Source: Pedobacter sp. UBA2067
GTDB taxonomy: Bacteria; Bacteroidota; Bacteroidia; Sphingobacteriales; Sphingobacteriaceae
Assembly: GCA_002333205.1 (NCBI GenBank)
Contig: DDAD01000096.1
Location: 6,208 to 15,299, forward strand
Length of the DNA: 9,092 nucleotides
Reading direction: 5' to 3'
The notes under the pieces are model-generated. The model did no database searches and was not told where the DNA came from. It worked only from the letters and a program-made list of their open reading frames with translations. Numbering within the stretch: position 1 is the stretch's first letter; every line of letters begins with the position of its first letter. This document shows, piece by piece, positions 1 through 6,271 of the stretch. Position numbers and translations under genes: made by a program.

Positions 1-1
1 A

Positions 2-304
2 GGTGGAAAGTTTAGAATGTCATTCGTGAATTTTACAACCGGAACTGGCCAAGCCTTTGGTGGCGTATTTCAAGAGATCAGGCCGAACGAGTTCATCAGG
101 TATTCAGACGTTTTTGATGATCCGTCTTTACCCGGAGAAATGACGACTACAATCTCACTAAGCCCGGTATCTGCGGGAACAGAACTTAGAATTGAACAAA
201 CGGGTATACCGGAGGTCATCCCGGCCGACATGTGTTACCTGGGCTGGCAGGAATGCCTGGATAAACTCAAAAGACTTGTTGAGCCAGAAATCCCGGATGC
301 CTAA
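2..304 (+). CDS. SRPBCC / AHSA1-like domain protein, C-terminal part (5' end outside window)
   Basis: The reading frame is open from base 2 and ends at TAA 302-304, so about 100 C-terminal residues are visible. An ATG at 17 lies inside the fold (preceding residues GGKFR continue the domain), so I treat it as internal, not the start. The fragment reads GGKFRMSFVNF, then a beta-rich stretch with an FGG turn, an IRPNEFIRYSD strand, a DDPSLPGEM loop and a C-terminal helix with YLGWQECLDKLKRLVEPEIPD. This is the usual ending of the START-like SRPBCC superfamily, AHSA1 (activator of Hsp90 ATPase homologue) branch. Family members are normally about 150-165 residues, so roughly the first third is missing. 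They are small cytoplasmic proteins with a hydrophobic cavity. Bacterial members are mostly of unknown ligand, and nothing here identifies one. The next gene is convergent, 35 bp away. Family assignment is firm, function unknown. Confidence 0.85.
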   Translation, partial: GGKFRMSFVNFTTGTGQAFGGVFQEIRPNEFIRYSDVFDDPSLPGEMTTTISLSPVSAGTELRIEQTGIPEVIPADMCYLGWQECLDKLKRLVEPEIPDA

Positions 305-339
305 TCCAGGTGTTATGTAGCGTGGTAAGTTTAGCAACG

Positions 340-537
340 CTACCCAATGCTGTTTGCTAACCAGATAACGATGCCCACTATAAACAAAAAGTGATATACC
401 TCTTGCCTAGCAAAGTTGAAAGTCCAGCCCATAGTCTTGACCTTTTTAGGTACTAGAACACGATCATCATCAGGGTTATAGTAAAAAACACCCCACTTGT
501 AAAAGTGTGGGTTTTCTGTTGGCTCTATATCGTTCAT
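340..537 (-). CDS. DUF5808 domain membrane microprotein
   Basis: This small gene encodes 65 residues from the ATG at 537; a TTG at 546 would add three residues but has no better ribosome site. Residues 10-42 read as a DUF5808 motif: HFYKWGVFYYNPDD, then the VPKK pair and GWTFNFA. The pattern is W-G-x-F-Y-x-N-P-D-D, V-P-K, G-W-T-x-N-F. Residues 47-63 form a single hydrophobic segment (FLFIVGIVIWLA), so the protein probably sits in the inner membrane with the DUF5808 motif on one side. The function of this family is not known to me. The conserved motif strongly argues that this is a real gene despite its size. It is convergent with the SRPBCC gene and lies downstream of gltS on the same strand, 100 bp from the gltS stop. 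A perfect palindrome at 576-590 sits upstream and suggests its own regulated promoter rather than simple read-through from gltS. Confidence 0.75.
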   Translation of the reverse strand: MNDIEPTENPHFYKWGVFYYNPDDDRVLVPKKVKTMGWTFNFARQEVYHFLFIVGIVIWLANSIG

Positions 538-575
538 GCTATACAATTTAAGACAATTTTGTTGATATTAAACAG

Positions 576-590
576 TATTGACGGTCAATA
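576..590. promoter_or_regulatory. 15-bp perfect palindrome upstream of the DUF5808 gene, candidate operator
   Basis: The sequence TATTGAC-G-GTCAATA is a perfect inverted repeat of two 7-bp arms around one base. It ends 38 bp upstream of the DUF5808 ATG (reading on the minus strand) and lies beyond the gltS stop codon. Compact odd-length dyads like this are typical binding sites for dimeric repressors or activators. No U-run follows it on either strand, so it is not an intrinsic terminator. No regulator is encoded next to it. Its role as an operator is inferred from symmetry and position only. Confidence 0.35.
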
Positions 591-637
591 TCACAGTGTT
601 GCTATATCGCGATCCTTAGGTAAATAATATTGAAGTT

Positions 638-1837
638 CTACCCTAGATAGCTTACAAATAGTTTGATACAGACATTGTTCAGGATATCAACAAAGAAGGC
701 CCCTACCATCGGGACAATCAAGAATGCCTTGTGTGATGCTCCGTACTTGTCGGTTATGGCTTGCATGTTGGCAACCGCAGTGGGCGTTGCACCTAGTCCA
801 AAACCACAATGGCCGGCACTTAACACAATCGCATCATAGTCGCTACCCATTACCCGGTAAGTGATGAATATCGCAAACAAGATCATCAATACCGTTTGTA
901 GTACAAGCACAATCAAAACCTGAGAGGCTAGGCCCTGTAATTGCCACAATTGTAAAGACATCAAGGCGACAGCTAAAAACAAGTATAATCCGGTATTTCC
1001 CAAAACATCTACAGCATGATCATTTACGATGTAGTCAGATACCCGTGTAATCGTATTACGAATGATCACTCCAATGAATAAACACCACACAAAATTGGGA
1101 AGTTCAAACCACGTATCTGTTAAGGATTCATATAATAATTGACCTACTGCCAGGCAAATTGCTAACATCGTCAATGTCTCGATCATATTTCGAACATTGA
1201 TCCTTCTGTTGGAGATTGGATTTTCAAACATCTCTACGGGTTGTGCATGTGCTTCTATTTCTTTAGCTGGCTTAATTTGCTTTCTTTTCAAAAGAAACTT
1301 TGCTACTGGCCCACCAATTACACCACCCATGACTAAACCGTAGGTCGCACAGGCCATTGCGAGTTCCAAAGCGCCGCTGATTTGAAAGGTATCTGTGAGA
1401 TTTTCAGCCCATGCGGCTCCTGTACCATGTCCTCCGGTAAGTGTTATAGAACCTGCTATAAGCCCATATACCGGATTTAACCCCACCAATGAGGCGATGG
1501 ATACTCCTGCGATATTCTGCACCATAATGAATGATCCCGTTAGGATAATGAAAATCATCAATGGCTTTCCACCCTTTTTAAGCTTTTCAAAATCTGCACT
1601 CAACCCAATGGAAGCGAAGAAAATAAGCATCATCGTCGATTGCAGTGTTCCTTCAAAAGCGAAGCTTAGACCTGTTGTATAATTCAGAACGTAAAGAATA
1701 ACGGCAATAAAGAACCCACCAACTACGGGCTCGGGGATATTGTAGTTTCTAAAAAAACTTACATGTTTAACAATAAAAAATCCGAGAAGTAAAACAAGAC
1801 AGGCAAAGGCTAACGTTTCAAATAATCCAAAAGTCAT
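638..1837 (-). CDS. gltS: Sodium/glutamate symporter GltS
   Basis: Encodes 399 residues, close to the 401 of E. coli GltS. The protein belongs to the ESS family of inner-membrane secondary transporters and imports glutamate with Na+. The sequence is hydrophobic throughout in two halves joined by a charged cytoplasmic stretch (about residues 183-215, KRKQIKPAKEIEAHA). Each half carries the signature loop expected of the family: ITLTGGHGTGAAWAE (131-145) and LSAGHCGFGLGATPTAVANM (339-358). FFASIGLSADF (73-83) is also typical. The ATG at 1837 begins directly with a hydrophobic helix, so the start is plausible; no Shine-Dalgarno is present, as is usual in Bacteroidota. It is divergent from the GDSL lipoprotein and appears to be monocistronic. 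A possible promoter lies at 1967-1998. The family call is strong; glutamate specificity is transferred from the family. Confidence 0.95.
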   Translation of the reverse strand: MTFGLFETLAFACLVLLLGFFIVKHVSFFRNYNIPEPVVGGFFIAVILYVLNYTTGLSFAFEGTLQSTMMLIFFASIGLSADFEKLKKGGKPLMIFIILTGSFIMVQNIAGVSIASLVGLNPVYGLIAGSITLTGGHGTGAAWAENLTDTFQISGALELAMACATYGLVMGGVIGGPVAKFLLKRKQIKPAKEIEAHAQPVEMFENPISNRRINVRNMIETLTMLAICLAVGQLLYESLTDTWFELPNFVWCLFIGVIIRNTITRVSDYIVNDHAVDVLGNTGLYLFLAVALMSLQLWQLQGLASQVLIVLVLQTVLMILFAIFITYRVMGSDYDAIVLSAGHCGFGLGATPTAVANMQAITDKYGASHKAFLIVPMVGAFFVDILNNVCIKLFVSYLG

Positions 1838-1966
1838 AGTGCTGGGTTATGGGTTTTTGCCAATATAAAAATTCTGAGGCGAAGAAACGGTTGATTGCTA
1901 TGGTTAATGGTTTGCTATACAAGAACACCAAAAGGATTCAGCTCGAACTAAAGCGCGTCAACTAGC

Positions 1967-1998
1967 CAAAACTATTTCATAATAAAGGAGTTATACAA
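1967..1998 (-). promoter_or_regulatory. Candidate Bacteroidota-type promoter for gltS
   Basis: On the minus strand TTG (1998-1996) is followed after 21 bases by TAGTTTTG (1974-1967). This matches the TTG-N17-23-TAnnTTTG arrangement described for Flavobacterium-type housekeeping promoters. Transcription would start near 1960 and leave a leader of about 120 nt before the gltS ATG. The -33 element touches the start region of the divergent lipoprotein gene, so the two genes may interfere with each other. The -7 octamer is identical to the one proposed for the SDR gene at 7747-7754. Chance matches to so short a pattern are common, so support is moderate at best. Confidence 0.35.
1984..1990 (+). 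promoter_or_regulatory. Strong Shine-Dalgarno (AAAGGAG) before the GDSL lipoprotein gene
   Basis: AAAGGAG lies ten bases before the ATG at 2001. It fixes the start of the lipoprotein gene. It stands out because the other full genes in the window lack a recognisable Shine-Dalgarno, which is normal for Bacteroidota. Confidence 0.5.
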
Positions 1999-2000
1999 CC

Positions 2001-2726
2001 ATGAAAATGTCTTCCACCTTATTTGTAATGATGCTGTTGTTTGGATGCAGTAAAAATGAAAGCAACCCCGAACTGCCGGGTGCTAAGCAGGAGGAATTGG
2101 CTGCAACTTCAACAACGGTACCCCAACAAAGATATCTTGCACTTGGAGACTCCTACACGATCGGAGAATCCGTTTCGCAGGCACAAAGCTTTCCCTATCT
2201 GTTGGTGTCAAAACTGAACGCTAAAGGAAAGAACTTTGCTTCTCCCAAGGTAATTGCCCGCACCGGCTGGACAACAAACGATTTACAAAAAGCGGTGGTT
2301 GCAGCGGACATCACCGGGAAGTACGATTTTGTCAGTCTATTAATCGGCGTTAATAACCAATATCAAGGTTTGTCGAAGACTACCTATCGTTCACAATTTA
2401 AGGATCTACTGAACCGCGCTATCATTTATTCCGGAGGCAAGCCAAACCACGTTGCAGTAATCTCCATACCAGACTGGGGGCAAACGCCATTTGGAAAGAA
2501 AAGCGGTCGGGATAGGCAGAAGATCACTGAGGACATCGCTGCGTTCAACGCGATTAATAAGGCCGAGGCTAGTGCAAGAGGTGTCATCTACACTGATATC
2601 ACCGCCATATCAAATAAAGTTACATCAGACCCTACACTGGTCGCTAAGGATGGACTACATTATTCAGGTAAGATGCATGCCTTGTGGGTAGATGCCATTA
2701 TAGCCTCCTTCAACAAAGCCAATTAG
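2001..2726 (+). CDS. SGNH/GDSL-family hydrolase, lipoprotein
   Basis: Encodes 241 residues. Residues 1-15 are a short lipoprotein signal peptide with the lipobox LLFG-C and the lipidated Cys at 16, followed by SKNES. Residues 43-240 form an SGNH hydrolase domain. Block I is LALGDSYTIG with nucleophile Ser51; block II is RTGWTTNDL with Gly89; block III is LIGVNNQ with oxyanion residues Gly116 and Asn118; block V is KDGLHYS with Asp217 and His220. All four name-giving residues are therefore present and the enzyme should be active. Family members cleave ester bonds in lipids, carbohydrate acetyl groups or thioesters; the substrate cannot be told from sequence. The mature protein should be anchored to a membrane facing the periplasm or the cell surface. 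The gene stands alone: divergent from gltS, convergent with the ATP-grasp gene, with a strong ribosome site at 1984-1990. Confidence 0.92.
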   Translation: MKMSSTLFVMMLLFGCSKNESNPELPGAKQEELAATSTTVPQQRYLALGDSYTIGESVSQAQSFPYLLVSKLNAKGKNFASPKVIARTGWTTNDLQKAVVAADITGKYDFVSLLIGVNNQYQGLSKTTYRSQFKDLLNRAIIYSGGKPNHVAVISIPDWGQTPFGKKSGRDRQKITEDIAAFNAINKAEASARGVIYTDITAISNKVTSDPTLVAKDGLHYSGKMHALWVDAIIASFNKAN

Positions 2727-2747
2727 TGCCAGTCATACTCAACTACA

Positions 2748-2771
2748 CCGGGGAGACTAAATCATCCCCGG
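2748..2771. terminator. GC-rich hairpin between convergent genes, possible shared terminator
   Basis: CCGGGGA (2748-2754) and TCCCCGG (2765-2771) form a perfect 7-bp stem around a 10-base loop. It lies in the 30-bp gap between the convergent GDSL and ATP-grasp genes and includes the TAG stop of the latter (2757-2759). Position suits a bidirectional transcript end. Neither strand shows a U-run after the stem, so it is not a canonical intrinsic terminator. It could act as a 3' end stabiliser or be coincidental. Confidence 0.35.
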
Positions 2772-3611
2772 ACAATACTGGTCCCAGTATTTCAACAGTA
2801 AATTTTTGCCATACTTTGTAAATCCTCTTCCTAGTGCAGGCGTCGGCGTAAATTCACAGAACACCGGTCCTTTACTGGTTGCGAACAAATCGATTCTCAC
2901 GAATATACCATATGCTTTACTAAGCCGCTTTGCCTGATCCAACATCTCGTCAAAACACTTCGGCTTTTCTGGTTCATCTTTTCCCGGGTACAAGTGATGC
3001 AGACGTTCCATTTTGTTCCAATGCTCGTCATAAAAGTAGCTGTACCCTACTTTAGGACTAACCCGATCAATCACGGCTATCGACGCAACCTCACCATTGA
3101 AACACAGGAATTTAAAGTCATTGGGAATTTCAAATTTCCCACTTTCCGTACGTACAAATTCTTCGAAAAGAAACTCTAAATCAGGGTGTTTATCAAGGTC
3201 CGCTTGTAGCCGCTCCCGGATCTGCTCATTTGTATATTGCTTTTGGTCAAAACGATTGAGGCCATTATCCATTATGAAAACGCCTTTGGATCCGTGTCCG
3301 ATCGTCGGCCGAATTACATACTGTGCTGGAAGTAATTCAAAATCTAGAGAACTAAGGTCCCGTCCCTTCCAGTAAAGATCCGCAACGCTACACCCAAGAA
3401 GCTTTGCAAATTCTCGCGCATTGTATTTATTGCTCAATTTCCTTTGCCAGTTCGGAACATCCTGCCAGTAGTGAAGTGGCATACCTTCATTCATTTTGCT
3501 GTTTCGAACAAGTTCAGCGTCAGGATCGGTCCAAAACGTCTGGTGTCGTTTTCTAATCCTGGATGGGAACTCCCCAGAGTTCCTTAATAAGTTGGAGATG
3601 ACTTGAAACAT
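2757..3611 (-). CDS. TupA-like ATP-grasp protein (putative amidoligase)
   Basis: From the ATG at 3611 this encodes 284 residues. A TTG at 3653 would add 14, but neither start has a ribosome site and the family motifs lie well downstream. It resembles the ATP-grasp TupA-like family, enzymes that use ATP to form an amide bond to an acyl group and are often found in surface-polysaccharide or teichuronopeptide synthesis. Visible elements are: KYNAREFAKLLG (62-73) near the N-terminus; a glycine-rich nucleotide loop VIRPTIGHGSKGVFIM (99-114); LFEEFV (148-153) at the adenine-binding edge; NDFKFLCFNGEV (164-175); and VRIDLFA (238-244) with CEFTPTPALG (252-261), where Asp241 and Glu253 are the likely Mg2+ ligands. 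No signal peptide is seen, so it should act in the cytoplasm. No glycosyltransferase or polysaccharide gene is nearby. It may be cotranscribed with the AI-2E gene upstream (87-bp gap). Substrate unknown. Confidence 0.8.
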   Translation of the reverse strand: MFQVISNLLRNSGEFPSRIRKRHQTFWTDPDAELVRNSKMNEGMPLHYWQDVPNWQRKLSNKYNAREFAKLLGCSVADLYWKGRDLSSLDFELLPAQYVIRPTIGHGSKGVFIMDNGLNRFDQKQYTNEQIRERLQADLDKHPDLEFLFEEFVRTESGKFEIPNDFKFLCFNGEVASIAVIDRVSPKVGYSYFYDEHWNKMERLHHLYPGKDEPEKPKCFDEMLDQAKRLSKAYGIFVRIDLFATSKGPVFCEFTPTPALGRGFTKYGKNLLLKYWDQYCPGMI

Positions 3612-3698
3612 ATAAATACTTAGTTGATAATGAACTTCTATATACCTACGCAATTAATCTGAAGATGGATGGCGGATAAGCGATTACACAGACCATGC

Positions 3699-4763
3699 TT
3701 ACCTAACAAGATCGTTACTTATTGCTATTGTTTTTTGCTTTTTTACATAAAGTTCATCCACCAGCACAATGATGATTGCAAGAAGTGGCGTGGCTAACAA
3801 AATCCCTAAAAATCCCGACACTGTGCCCATTAGCACCTGGCTTAATATTGTCAATGCCGGAGGTAGATTAATCATCTTCTTTTGAATCATCGGCGTCACC
3901 ACATTGCTTTCAATGGTCTGTATAACCAGATACGTTATGGCAATGATTATGGCCATATTTACACTGATGGTAAAACCAATAAGCACAGCCGGAATCATTG
4001 CAATCAGTGGACCAAAGTTGGGTATGAAATTCATGATTCCTGCGAGTATGGCTAAAGTTAAAGCAAGCGGAATATTGTATATCTTTAATGCAATAACCGT
4101 CAGTATCCCAATCAGAAACATCGCCAATAACATCCCTTTGAGCCAGCCTTTCAGCACTACACTAATGCGGTCCATGACGATCCTGGCATCTTTTTTCCCG
4201 GATACTGGTGTCAACCTGATAATCCCTTCCTTATAGATTGATGGATCAACAGTAAAGAAGATACCTAGAAATATAATGATGTAAAGATCGCCAATTACCC
4301 CAAAGCTGGTATTAAATACACCTTTGGCGGTAGACATCATCCTACTATCATCGAAGCCTGCAATGCTTTCCAAAACCTTGTTTCCAACAGTTGAATGGCT
4401 TAGTGAAACCTTGGCTTTAGCAATCATTTCAGGAAGATCGCTATTAAGCTCTGCAATTTGGGCTTGAATGGTGCTTCCCATAAACCAGAATATGCCCGAA
4501 AGAAATGCAATCGTAATCAGCACTCCAATAAACACAGATGGCCCGTGCCGCAGCTTTGTAAGTCGTTCGATCATATCGCCTAGCCCATGAAAAAATACAG
4601 CGATAAGACAAGCGGCCAGAACAATCAATAATACGCTAAAGGCTGCCTTCAATACAAAGATCACGATAACCGATAACGTTAGTATTCCGGTCACAATCCA
4701 AACCTTGTGGCTGAAAGAAAGTGATGAATTCGTATCTGACCCTGGATCCTGGTTTGCATTCAT
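3699..4763 (-). CDS. AI-2E family (PerM/YdiK-type) transporter
   Basis: Encodes 354 residues from an ATG at 4763, a typical length for this family (PF01594). The layout fits: a short polar N-terminus (1-20), two closely packed hydrophobic helices (about 21-56), a third near 77-97, a long amphipathic non-membrane region (about 98-150) and a membrane-rich C-terminal half (about 155-337). Signature segments are NFIPNFGPLIAMIPAVL (245-261), TIESNVVTPMIQKKM (283-297) and LPPALTILSQVLMGTVSGFLG (300-320). The family is named after an E. coli member proposed to export autoinducer-2; other members have been linked to Na+/H+ antiport or remain unassigned, so the substrate here is open. The gene is divergent from the phosphodiesterase and shares its strand with the ATP-grasp gene downstream. 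No AI-2 synthase (luxS) or lsr gene is visible in the window. Confidence 0.9.
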   Translation of the reverse strand: MNANQDPGSDTNSSLSFSHKVWIVTGILTLSVIVIFVLKAAFSVLLIVLAACLIAVFFHGLGDMIERLTKLRHGPSVFIGVLITIAFLSGIFWFMGSTIQAQIAELNSDLPEMIAKAKVSLSHSTVGNKVLESIAGFDDSRMMSTAKGVFNTSFGVIGDLYIIIFLGIFFTVDPSIYKEGIIRLTPVSGKKDARIVMDRISVVLKGWLKGMLLAMFLIGILTVIALKIYNIPLALTLAILAGIMNFIPNFGPLIAMIPAVLIGFTISVNMAIIIAITYLVIQTIESNVVTPMIQKKMINLPPALTILSQVLMGTVSGFLGILLATPLLAIIIVLVDELYVKKQKTIAISNDLVR

Positions 4764-4847
4764 AGCAACAACAACGACTATTGTTCTAGTTTGTTTGATT
4801 TCAACAAATTGAAATTTAGTCAGATAGCAATTGGTATCTTTATCTGC

Positions 4848-4865
4848 AACTGTAACTGTAACTGT
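4848..4865 (+). repeat. Three tandem copies of AACTGT
   Basis: AACTGT occurs three times in perfect tandem in the 175-bp divergent region between the AI-2E and phosphodiesterase genes. It may be a slippage-prone microsatellite or a regulator site. Because it is short and lies outside coding sequence, copy-number change would alter promoter spacing rather than a reading frame. Function unknown. Confidence 0.4.
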
Positions 4866-4894
4866 ACAAATATCAATTTTAACGATAAATCATT

Positions 4895-4908
4895 AGATGT
4901 TAACATCT
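4895..4908. promoter_or_regulatory. 14-bp perfect palindrome upstream of the phosphodiesterase gene, candidate operator
   Basis: AGATGTTAACATCT is a perfect dyad with no spacer, ending 30 bp before the ATG at 4939. This is where an operator overlapping a promoter or the early leader would be expected. The same 175-bp region also has to drive the divergent AI-2E gene. No TAnnTTTG element could be found on either strand of the gap. The operator role is inferred from symmetry and position. Confidence 0.35.
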
Positions 4909-4938
4909 TAAAAGACACCTTTATTCACCTAATTTCAG

Positions 4939-6261
4939 ATGGTATTCATGATGAAAAAGCATTTAACTTTCGCAATCCTTGTCTTCTTAATGACAGCCGA
5001 CCGAGTGGTGGCTCAAACTGCCAAACACGTTATCTTTGTAACGATCGATGGTTTTCGGCCAGAGTTTTACCTTAACAACGAATGGCAAATGTCCAATGTG
5101 CAAGCGCTGATGAAAGATGGCGCTTATGCAAAAGGTGTGAACAGCGTTTTCCCATCCATGACCTACCCATCACATACCACTATCGTAACCGGCGTACAAC
5201 CCGCGAAACATGGCATATTTTACAACAACGTATTTACGCCAGATGGTGCAGCACAACAGCCTTATTGGCAGGACAGTTCCATTCATGTACCGACCATCTG
5301 GAAAGCTGCAAAAGATAAAGGTATGACCGTCGCCTCCCTCTACTGGCCCGTTTCTGCAAATGCCCCTGTTGATTACAATATTCCTGACATCGGCGGCTTG
5401 GGCGATGGGGTACGCGAGCAATATTCATTGCCAAACGGCTTTTATGCGGAAGTCAAAAAAGAAGTATTTGGGGGTGTTGAAAAGATAGAGCATGGAAACA
5501 ACCAGAACATCGCAAAGATTGCCGCTTACATCATCAAGAAAAGCAAACCAGAACTGATGACCATTCATGTATTTTCTGTTGACGGTGCATCACATACAAC
5601 CGGACGCCAGGGGACACGTGTGCAGGAAGCTGTTGCTGATGCAGATGCTGCTGTTGGAATCATCGTAGATGCACTGAAATCCGCAGGTATATGGGAGAGC
5701 ACTGTACTGCTGGTTGGTGGGGACCATGGCTTCTATGATGTGAAAATGACGATTTCCCCAAATGTATGGCTAAAAGAAGCGGGCTTGATCAATGACCTCA
5801 AGGCAGGTGACTGGAAAGCGCAGTTTAACACCGTAGGTGGATCTGCATTCCTGTATCTCAAAGACCCAGCTGACCAAGCGACTGCCAATCAAGTGAAAGC
5901 CATTTTAGCGGCCCAGCCGGATAGTGTTAAGCAGTATTACCGCATAATTAACCGAGACCAGTTGGCTAAAGGCGGCTATAATCCCAATGTTGCTTTCGCG
6001 CTTTCTGCAGAGCACGATGGTTATTTCGGCATGGTCAGCACAGGTGATGCTGTAAAAGCTGGCAAAGGCGGTGGTCATGGCCATTTCCCGGATACCAAAA
6101 ATATCCGTACCGGATTGGTGGCTCATGGTCCGGGCATCCGCAAAGGTGCTGTAATAACGGAAATGGAACTGCGGGACATGACACCGATTATAGTAAAACT
6201 TCTGGGTATTCCTTTTCCAAAGGTAGATGGTAAAATCCCGGCAGGCTTACTGATCAAATAA
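4939..6261 (+). CDS. Exported type I phosphodiesterase / nucleotide pyrophosphatase (NPP-like, alkaline phosphatase superfamily)
   Basis: Encodes up to 440 residues. Residues 1-25 are a signal peptide ending VVA-QT, so the enzyme is exported to the periplasm or beyond. ATGs at 4939, 4948 and 4951 all precede the KK of the signal; MMKKHLTF from 4948 looks more natural but the choice is open. The rest is the PF01663 fold with the two-metal site of the alkaline phosphatase superfamily: VTIDGFRPEF with Asp37; FPSMTYPSHTTIVTG with the likely nucleophile Thr75; VFSVDGASHTTG with Asp215 and His219; GGDHGF with Asp262 and His263; and GGHGHFPD with His380. All expected ligands are present, so it should hydrolyse phosphodiester or phosphomonoester bonds, perhaps of extracellular nucleotides; the substrate is not evident. 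It is monocistronic: divergent from the AI-2E gene and ending 10 bp from the convergent DIKP lipoprotein gene, with no terminator hairpin between. Confidence 0.92.
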   Translation: MVFMMKKHLTFAILVFLMTADRVVAQTAKHVIFVTIDGFRPEFYLNNEWQMSNVQALMKDGAYAKGVNSVFPSMTYPSHTTIVTGVQPAKHGIFYNNVFTPDGAAQQPYWQDSSIHVPTIWKAAKDKGMTVASLYWPVSANAPVDYNIPDIGGLGDGVREQYSLPNGFYAEVKKEVFGGVEKIEHGNNQNIAKIAAYIIKKSKPELMTIHVFSVDGASHTTGRQGTRVQEAVADADAAVGIIVDALKSAGIWESTVLLVGGDHGFYDVKMTISPNVWLKEAGLINDLKAGDWKAQFNTVGGSAFLYLKDPADQATANQVKAILAAQPDSVKQYYRIINRDQLAKGGYNPNVAFALSAEHDGYFGMVSTGDAVKAGKGGGHGHFPDTKNIRTGLVAHGPGIRKGAVITEMELRDMTPIIVKLLGIPFPKVDGKIPAGLLIK

Positions 6262-6271
6262 TTGCGCATGG

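Noticed and set aside
317..343. GTAGCGT / ACGCTAC inverted repeat between the SRPBCC and DUF5808 genes, considered as a terminator
   Set aside because: The stem is only 7 bp with a 13-base loop and no U-run follows on either strand, so it is too weak to call.
1395..1682. 95-codon plus-strand open frame inside gltS
   Set aside because: It is antisense to conserved GltS helices and its composition reflects the complementary strand of a membrane protein gene.
3612..3653. TTG-initiated N-terminal extension of the ATP-grasp protein
   Set aside because: The extra 14 residues have no ribosome site and no family motif; the ATG at 3611 is the simpler start, though the longer form cannot be excluded.
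3699..4763. Quorum-sensing system built on the AI-2E gene
   Set aside because: The AI-2E family name does not establish autoinducer export, and no synthase, receptor or lsr-like gene is visible nearby.
4791..5075. 94-codon plus-strand frame covering the divergent control region and the phosphodiesterase start
   Set aside because: It overlaps the phosphodiesterase signal peptide in another frame. The run of Asn-Cys codons comes from the AACTGT repeat, and no motif is present.
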